Below are positions 29,086-32,937 of a DNA stretch of 32,937 nucleotides, piece by piece (position 1 is the stretch's first letter; each line of letters starts with the position of its first letter). The notes beneath the pieces are model-generated. The model was given only the letters and a program-made list of their open reading frames with translations. It was not told the DNA's origin and ran no database searches. Both the position numbers and the translations under genes were made by a program. The DNA comes from Halochromatium glycolicum (GTDB lineage Bacteria; Pseudomonadota; Gammaproteobacteria; Chromatiales; Chromatiaceae), in assembly GCF_016584085.1 (NCBI RefSeq), contig NZ_NRSJ01000053.1, forward strand, positions 1-32,937, in the 5' to 3' direction.

Positions 29086-30340
29086 TGACCGGATCGCCTA
29101 ATTGGCGTTGGGGAAACCTCTTGATGAATTCATCGATCGGCATCGGAGCCCCGAACAGAAAACCCTGACCGAAGTCGACGCCTTCTGCTATCAAAAGCTC
29201 GCGCTGAGCTTCGGTCTCAATCCCTTCTGCCACCAGCTGCAAGCCGAGGCCGTGGCCGAACTTGATGATTGCGCGCAGTAGGTTTAAGGTTTTTTGGGAA
29301 TCGAACATCTCGTTGACAAAGGAGGTGTCGATCTTCAGTGTTTCAAACGGAAGTTCAGCGAGCGCGCGCAGCGACGAATAGCCAGTACCGAAATCGTCGA
29401 TTGCGAGCGAGGCGCCGGCAAGCTTGATATGCGCCGCCGTTGCCTGAATCCTCTGTGTGGCTTGTGTGGCAACCGATTCGGTGATCTCGGTGCGCACTGT
29501 GCAGATGCCCTCGAGTCCTGTGACCAATGAGCGCACCAGTTCGACACCGCGCCCATCCTCGAGACAGGGGGCTGAGAGATTGACTGCAAGGAAATCCAGT
29601 GCGACCTCGGCGAGCTGGCTGCGCTTCTCGAGCAGCCGATCGAGGAGCGACTCTGTAACAGGGGAGAGTAGGTTATGTGCTTCAGCAACTGGGATGAAGT
29701 AGCCTGCATCGAGGATTCTGCCATTCGGCAGGCGCAGACGCGCCAGGACCTCGGCGCCGCTCAGTGTTCCGTCGGCAATCGAGACGATCGGCTGCAGAAA
29801 AGGCAGAATCGCGCCCTGCGAGATCGCTAGTTGCAGTGACTCTGGTTTTAGATATGACCGTCGCGCATTGGGTAGTGGGGGCGGGGCCTCGTCCTCGTGA
29901 GCTGGGGCAGGCTTAATGTCATTCGAGGGATCGGCAGCCGATAGCTCATCGAGCAGTGCCGGGAGATCGCGAGCGAGCCGCCCTTTGTTGACGACGCCTC
30001 GTACCGCAACCCCATGCCCTTCCGCAACGCGTCGCGCAGTATCCAGTAACGAATCGCCACGCCCGGAGAGCAACACCAAGGGCAAGACCAGATCATGCTC
30101 CGCCAGCCAATGGATCACATCGATCCCAGATTCTTGACCGAGACCGAGATCCAATAGGATCAAATCAGGGGTCGTACCAGCGACCGCTGCTTTGAAATCT
30201 TTTACCGAGGAGTCGAATCGCAGCTCATGGCCTTGCGCGTCCAGGATGCGCTGAAGGAGCAGCTCGACACGAGGCTCGTCATCTAGGCAGTGAATGAGCA
30301 TTCGCTTCTTCTCCGGGGTGTTAGGTGTTTCTTGGTGCAT
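29063..30340 (-). CDS. REC-EAL response regulator, c-di-GMP phosphodiesterase
   Basis: The 425-residue protein has a receiver domain (about 14-130, phospho-acceptor Asp64, Lys119), an acidic/Pro-rich linker and an EAL domain (about 165-415). The EAL catalytic set is present: Glu197 in AEVL, Asn254 in AVNLS, TEITES, the DDFGTG loop at 315-320, LKID, VAEGIET and QGFLFG. The signature reads EVL rather than EAL, a tolerated variation. It should hydrolyse c-di-GMP to pGpG when switched by phosphorylation, probably by the hybrid kinase encoded next. It lies 6 bp downstream of the OmpR-type gene and overlaps the kinase frame, so all three form one operon. Confidence 0.93.
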   Translation of the reverse strand: MHQETPNTPEKKRMLIHCLDDEPRVELLLQRILDAQGHELRFDSSVKDFKAAVAGTTPDLILLDLGLGQESGIDVIHWLAEHDLVLPLVLLSGRGDSLLDTARRVAEGHGVAVRGVVNKGRLARDLPALLDELSAADPSNDIKPAPAHEDEAPPPLPNARRSYLKPESLQLAISQGAILPFLQPIVSIADGTLSGAEVLARLRLPNGRILDAGYFIPVAEAHNLLSPVTESLLDRLLEKRSQLAEVALDFLAVNLSAPCLEDGRGVELVRSLVTGLEGICTVRTEITESVATQATQRIQATAAHIKLAGASLAIDDFGTGYSSLRALAELPFETLKIDTSFVNEMFDSQKTLNLLRAIIKFGHGLGLQLVAEGIETEAQRELLIAEGVDFGQGFLFGAPMPIDEFIKRFPQRQLGDPVNALAYAL

Positions 30341-30346
30341 TCGAAA

Positions 30347-31057
30347 TCAAGCTTCGTACCGTAAGCGGTAGCCTAGACCCCGGACTGGCCAGATGACGAG
30401 ATCATGCATTCCGGCTTTGCGCAGCTTGCGCCGGATATTACCGATGTGGACATCGATGCTCCGGTCCACCGATTCCTTGATCTCACGGGATGTCAGTTGT
30501 TCACGGCAGACCACGCGGCTGTGATGCAGCAGGAGGATCGTGAGGATGCGCACCTCGGTATTGGTAAGGCTGACCGTGATTGGTGGGGAGCCGTCGCGAA
30601 CAAGGGTTTGGGCTGTCCTATCGAGGTGGTAAGGCCCAAGATCGATCTCCCGATTACGTGCTGTCTCAAGTATTCGCCTCCGGAGCACGGCGCGAATACG
30701 GGCAATGAGCTCCTCGATCTCGAATGGTTTGATGATGTAGTCATCGGCACCGACATCGAGACCCCGGAGTCGGTCTTCTAATCGGTCACGGGCAGTCACG
30801 ATGATGACTGCGGCAGAGGTTGCCGAAACCAGCTCTACGGCAAGGTCGATGCCATCCTCGGCCTGTAGGTTGAGGTCGAGCAGAACAAGGTCTGGTGCAC
30901 TGTAATGATAGGCATTGCGCAACTCGCGACCGGTTTCCGCGAGCCTTACATGATATCCGGCGGCATGAAGGTTGCGCTCTATCATGCGTGCCATTCTTTG
31001 ATCGTCTTCGACAACGACGATATCGGCTTCGGGCTCCGGCTCGTTGATCCTTTCCAT
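30347..31057 (-). CDS. OmpR/PhoB-family response regulator
   Basis: The product is 236 residues from the ATG at 31057, preceded by AAGGAA; a longer frame from 31159 lacks a ribosome site. The receiver (about 11-125) has acidic residues EDD at 17-19, phospho-acceptor Asp61 (LLDLNL), TAR and KPFE. The C-terminal winged helix (about 140-236) has LTNTEVRILTILLLHHSRVVCREQL and SIDVHIGNIRRKLRK, followed by a VRGLGYRL hairpin. It is a DNA-binding transcription factor. It heads the operon with the REC-EAL protein and hybrid kinase. A sequence motif upstream of this gene recurs upstream of the gas-vesicle block, so it may regulate both. Confidence 0.93.
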   Translation of the reverse strand: MERINEPEPEADIVVVEDDQRMARMIERNLHAAGYHVRLAETGRELRNAYHYSAPDLVLLDLNLQAEDGIDLAVELVSATSAAVIIVTARDRLEDRLRGLDVGADDYIIKPFEIEELIARIRAVLRRRILETARNREIDLGPYHLDRTAQTLVRDGSPPITVSLTNTEVRILTILLLHHSRVVCREQLTSREIKESVDRSIDVHIGNIRRKLRKAGMHDLVIWPVRGLGYRLRYEA

Positions 31058-31205
31058 TTCCTTCAATCCTGTTATGGCGTCATAATTGATACTGTTATCG
31101 CATGAATCTTTCGTTGGCCACCTCAAATAACAGTAGAGATTCGATGAGAAGAAGACCAAAGGGCCAAAGGAGGAACATCTCGAGCACCAGTGAATTCTAG
31201 CTTAG

Positions 31206-31239
31206 ATGTAGTTTTATGTAGATGAAGAAGTATGAAGAC
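31206..31239 (+). promoter_or_regulatory. Motif shared with the gas-vesicle upstream region
   Basis: ATGTAGT (31206-31212) followed by GAAGAAGTATGAAGAC (31224-31239) repeats the pair of strings at 7384-7390 and 7397-7412. TATGTAGA at 31215 is a near copy of the TATGAAGA core. It lies about 150-180 bp upstream of the OmpR-type gene on the opposite strand. It may be an autoregulatory or co-regulatory operator. Confidence 0.4.
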
Positions 31240-31662
31240 CTGTTGCAGGCACACCGCGAATCGCCGAAACTTATGCGGTCATAAGGTGACATCGAGGCTG
31301 CTTGTTGACGGTGACGCATCAGTGAAGTCTTGCGGAACATCCGATAAGCGCTCGGCCCAGTTACCCAAGGACTCGTTAGCTCACCTGCTCACCAGGCGAC
31401 TTCAGACGGGTATAAGTCTGCGGCAGCATCCAGGTTCTCGACAAGATTTTGACCGCGAATCATGCGGTGAGCTGCCCCGATTGAGACCTCCGTCACATAG
31501 GGTTCCTGAAAGGCTTGGGCTATCGATTGAGAAAAAACAATAGACAGAAGGAATCGAAGTCATTTGTTCAAACGATTTTGTGGGGCCGCTGGAGCGGCTT
31601 AACCTATCGTCAACCTCGCACGAGGTGATTCCCAACCCGTTCACCGACAGGAGCTGTACCCG
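31240..31662. other. Intergenic region, no convincing gene
   Basis: The 420 bp between the signalling operon and the peroxiredoxin gene hold no convincing protein. A frame at 31232-31543 has no ribosome site and no family signature. Bases 31585-31598 form a 6-bp hairpin (GCCGCT/AGCGGC). The AT-rich stretch around 31520-31580 is the likely promoter area for the peroxiredoxin gene, but no clear -35/-10 pair can be assigned. Confidence 0.5.
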
Positions 31663-32313
31663 ATGAGCACTGAAGAGCAAGCTACCCCCTCGATGCCCCG
31701 CCTGAACGAGCCGGCCCCGGCCTTCGACGCCCCGACGACCCATGGCCGTAAGACCCTCGAGGACTACCGCGGCAAGTGGCTGGTGCTGTTCTCGCACCCG
31801 GCCGACTTCACGCCGGTGTGCACCACCGAGTTCATCGCCTTCGCCAAGCGCCATGCCGATTTCCAAGCCCTCGGCTGCGAATTGCTCGGGCTGTCGATCG
31901 ACAGCAACTTCTCGCACATCGCCTGGGAACGGAACATCAAGGAGAACTTCGGCGTTGAGATCGGCTTTCCGATCATCGCCGACCTGTCGATGCAGGTGGC
32001 CAGGGCCTACGGCATGATCCAGCCCGGTGCCAGCGACACCTCAGCGGTGCGCGCGACCTTCGTCATCGACCCCGAGGGCGTGCTGCGCGCGATGGTCTAC
32101 TACCCGATGAGCAACGGCCGCTCGATCGACGAGTTCGTCCGGCTGGTCAAGGCACTGCAGACCAGCGACGCCAATGGTGTCGCGACCCCTGAGGCCTGGC
32201 AGCCCGGCGACAAGGTCATCGTGCCGCCGCCGGCCACGGCCGAGGAGGCCGAGGCCCGGATGGATGCCGGCTACGAGTGCTCGGACTGGTATTTTTGCAA
32301 GAAGGCGCTGTGA
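31663..32313 (+). CDS. Peroxiredoxin, Prx6/archaeal thioredoxin-peroxidase type
   Basis: The 216-residue thiol peroxidase reduces H2O2 and organic peroxides in the cytoplasm. The peroxidatic cysteine is Cys53 in the motif DFTPVCTTEF. The C-terminal arm with ECSDWYFC (Cys206 and Cys212) is the pattern of the Prx6 group found in archaea and some bacteria, where a C-terminal cysteine helps in resolution. The Arg of the active site is in SAVRATFVIDP. The ATG at 31663 follows an AGGAGC ribosome site. It has no operon partner here. Oxidant defence fits a phototroph exposed to light and oxygen near the surface, but a link with gas vesicles is not shown. Confidence 0.95.
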   Translation: MSTEEQATPSMPRLNEPAPAFDAPTTHGRKTLEDYRGKWLVLFSHPADFTPVCTTEFIAFAKRHADFQALGCELLGLSIDSNFSHIAWERNIKENFGVEIGFPIIADLSMQVARAYGMIQPGASDTSAVRATFVIDPEGVLRAMVYYPMSNGRSIDEFVRLVKALQTSDANGVATPEAWQPGDKVIVPPPATAEEAEARMDAGYECSDWYFCKKAL

Positions 32314-32336
32314 TCTAGGTACGAGCGAGGGAAAGC

Positions 32337-32357
32337 GGGCGGCGCAGGTCGTCGCCC
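32337..32357 (+). terminator. Hairpin after the peroxiredoxin gene
   Basis: GGGCGGCG (32337-32344) and CGTCGCCC (32350-32357) form an 8-bp stem including one G-U pair, with a CAGGT loop. CCCCTTTC follows a few bases later instead of a proper T-run, so termination would be weak. Confidence 0.35.
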
Positions 32358-32396
32358 GAGCCCCTTTCAGCGCGCAAAAGGCTCCCCCCGTTCAGA

Positions 32397-32480
32397 GATC
32401 AGCCGGCTCAGACAGAGGCGGGCCCAGGGGTCAGCCGACTCAGCGATCAGTCAGCTCAGACAGAAGCCGGCTCAGCAATT
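32397..32480 (+). repeat. Degenerate direct repeats
   Basis: GATCAGCCGGCTCAGACAGAGGC at 32397 recurs 48 bp later at 32445 with three changes, and shorter CAGCCG(G/A)CTCAG strings lie between and after. No gene is seen in 32314-32699. The segment looks like decayed tandem sequence next to the insertion element. Confidence 0.5.
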
Positions 32481-32600
32481 CAGCTCGGCTTGCGCGCGAT
32501 CACATCAATCAGTGCGCGCTTTCACTGATGCCGGCTGCGGACGCTGATCCAGACAGTGAGTCGAGCCATGCTGAACCCTAAAGACGCCGCGCACCTCTTC

Positions 32601-32645
32601 GAGAGGGCGGATCAGTTAGCCGCTTAATGGAATGGTCCGCCCCTC
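32601..32645 (+). ncRNA. Candidate IS110 bridge-RNA stem-loop
   Basis: GAGAGGGCGGA (32601-32611) pairs with TCCGCCCCTC (32636-32645), forming a 10-bp stem with one bulged A and a 24-base internal loop. It lies 54 bp upstream of an IS110-type recombinase start, the place where IS110 elements encode their bridge RNA. The loop would be one of the target- or donor-recognising loops. The second loop and the element's left end cannot be identified from one copy. Confidence 0.35.
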
Positions 32646-32699
32646 CTTCTTTATCCTGCTGGGGCACACAACCGGCACCTGATGCGGAGGACTGATTCC

Positions 32700-32937
32700 A
32701 TGGCTGAGACGATCATCGGCATCGACCTAGGCAAGCTGAAGTTCCACGTCTGCGTCCTGGACGCCAACGGCCATGTCGAGCGCCGCCGCGCCTACTCGCG
32801 CAGCGCTGTCATGCGCTTCCTGGCCAACACCCCAGCGGCGACCGTGGCGATGGAGGCCTGCCCCGGGGCGCATCACCTCGCGCGCAAGGTGGCGAACTTT
32901 GGACACGAGCCTCTGCTGCTGCCGGCGCAGTACGTCA
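32700..32937 (+). mobile_element. IS110-family transposase, cut off by the window end
   Basis: An ATG at 32700 with GGAGG about 9 nt upstream opens a frame that runs past the window edge; 79 codons are visible. The start, IIGIDLGKLKFHVCVLD, contains the first catalytic Asp (residue 9) of the RuvC-like DEDD domain. The later TVAMEACPGAHHLARKVANFGHE with its Glu is typical of IS110 recombinases. These enzymes act with a bridge RNA encoded in the element's own non-coding end. The visible part is intact. Confidence 0.9.

Noticed and set aside
31232..31543. 103-codon open frame upstream of the peroxiredoxin gene
   Set aside because: It has no ribosome site or recognisable domain, and its composition differs from the neighbouring genes.
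32174..32581. 135-codon Pro/Arg-rich frame at the end of the peroxiredoxin gene
   Set aside because: It is out of frame with the peroxiredoxin and continues into degenerate repeats without a ribosome site.

Overview
The window comes from a GC-rich gammaproteobacterium. The best inference is a gas-vacuolate purple sulfur bacterium (Chromatiaceae type). The grounds are codon use, a complete proteobacterial gas-vesicle cluster whose gene content closely resembles the Serratia gvp/gvr set (compared from memory), and very large multi-PAS kinases nearby. No rRNA, tRNA or CRISPR array was seen.

Layout. (1) 1-3.76 kb is a repeat-rich accessory strip. It holds the 3' end of a group II intron at the left edge, an ElyC/YdcF-type gene whose stop codon lies in a 41-bp minisatellite, a REP-like palindrome, a GIY-YIG nuclease gene, a 29-bp minisatellite, three copies of a roughly 75-bp palindromic element (one interrupted by another element), two copies of a 90-bp TA-flanked MITE, and several gene relics. 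(2) 3.76-7.27 kb on the minus strand is a GDP-fucose/glycan module (unknown protein, family 2 glycosyltransferase, gmd, fcl). (3) 7.5-16.2 kb on the plus strand is a first gas-vesicle block: two unrecognised proteins, an NtrC-type regulator, GvpH, a CDC48-like double AAA+ ATPase, two GvpF/L proteins, a PAS histidine kinase and a stand-alone receiver. (4) 16.4-23.2 kb on the plus strand is the structural block gvpA-gvpC-gvpN-gvpV-gvpF-gvpG-tandem ArsA/Get3-like ATPase-gvpA2-gvpK-gvpA3. It starts at a near-consensus sigma-54 promoter. (5) 31.1-23.2 kb on the minus strand is a three-gene signalling operon: OmpR-type regulator, REC-EAL c-di-GMP phosphodiesterase, and a 1976-residue hybrid kinase with a LOV-like PAS domain. 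It converges on gvpA3, and the two stop codons form one 6-bp palindrome. (6) 31.7-32.9 kb holds a Prx6-type peroxiredoxin and the start of an IS110-family element that runs off the window.

How the genes fit together. The NtrC-type protein, kinase and receiver in block 3 are the natural activators of the sigma-54 gvpA promoter in block 4. GvpA forms the vesicle shell and GvpC strengthens it. GvpN, GvpF/L, GvpG, GvpK, GvpH, the CDC48-like ATPase and the tandem Get3-like ATPase form an ATP-driven chaperone and assembly set. The LOV-like kinase and EAL protein next door would allow light or redox state and c-di-GMP to influence buoyancy or related behaviour, but that link is inferred from position only.

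The main points for a second look are the GAFTSA variant of the sigma-54 contact loop, the 5' hairpin at the predicted gvpA transcript start, the Get3-like CxxC pairs in the ArsA-type ATPase, the LOV-like sensor, a TATGAAGA motif shared by the gvp and signalling operon upstream regions, the nested MITEs, and a candidate IS110 bridge RNA.
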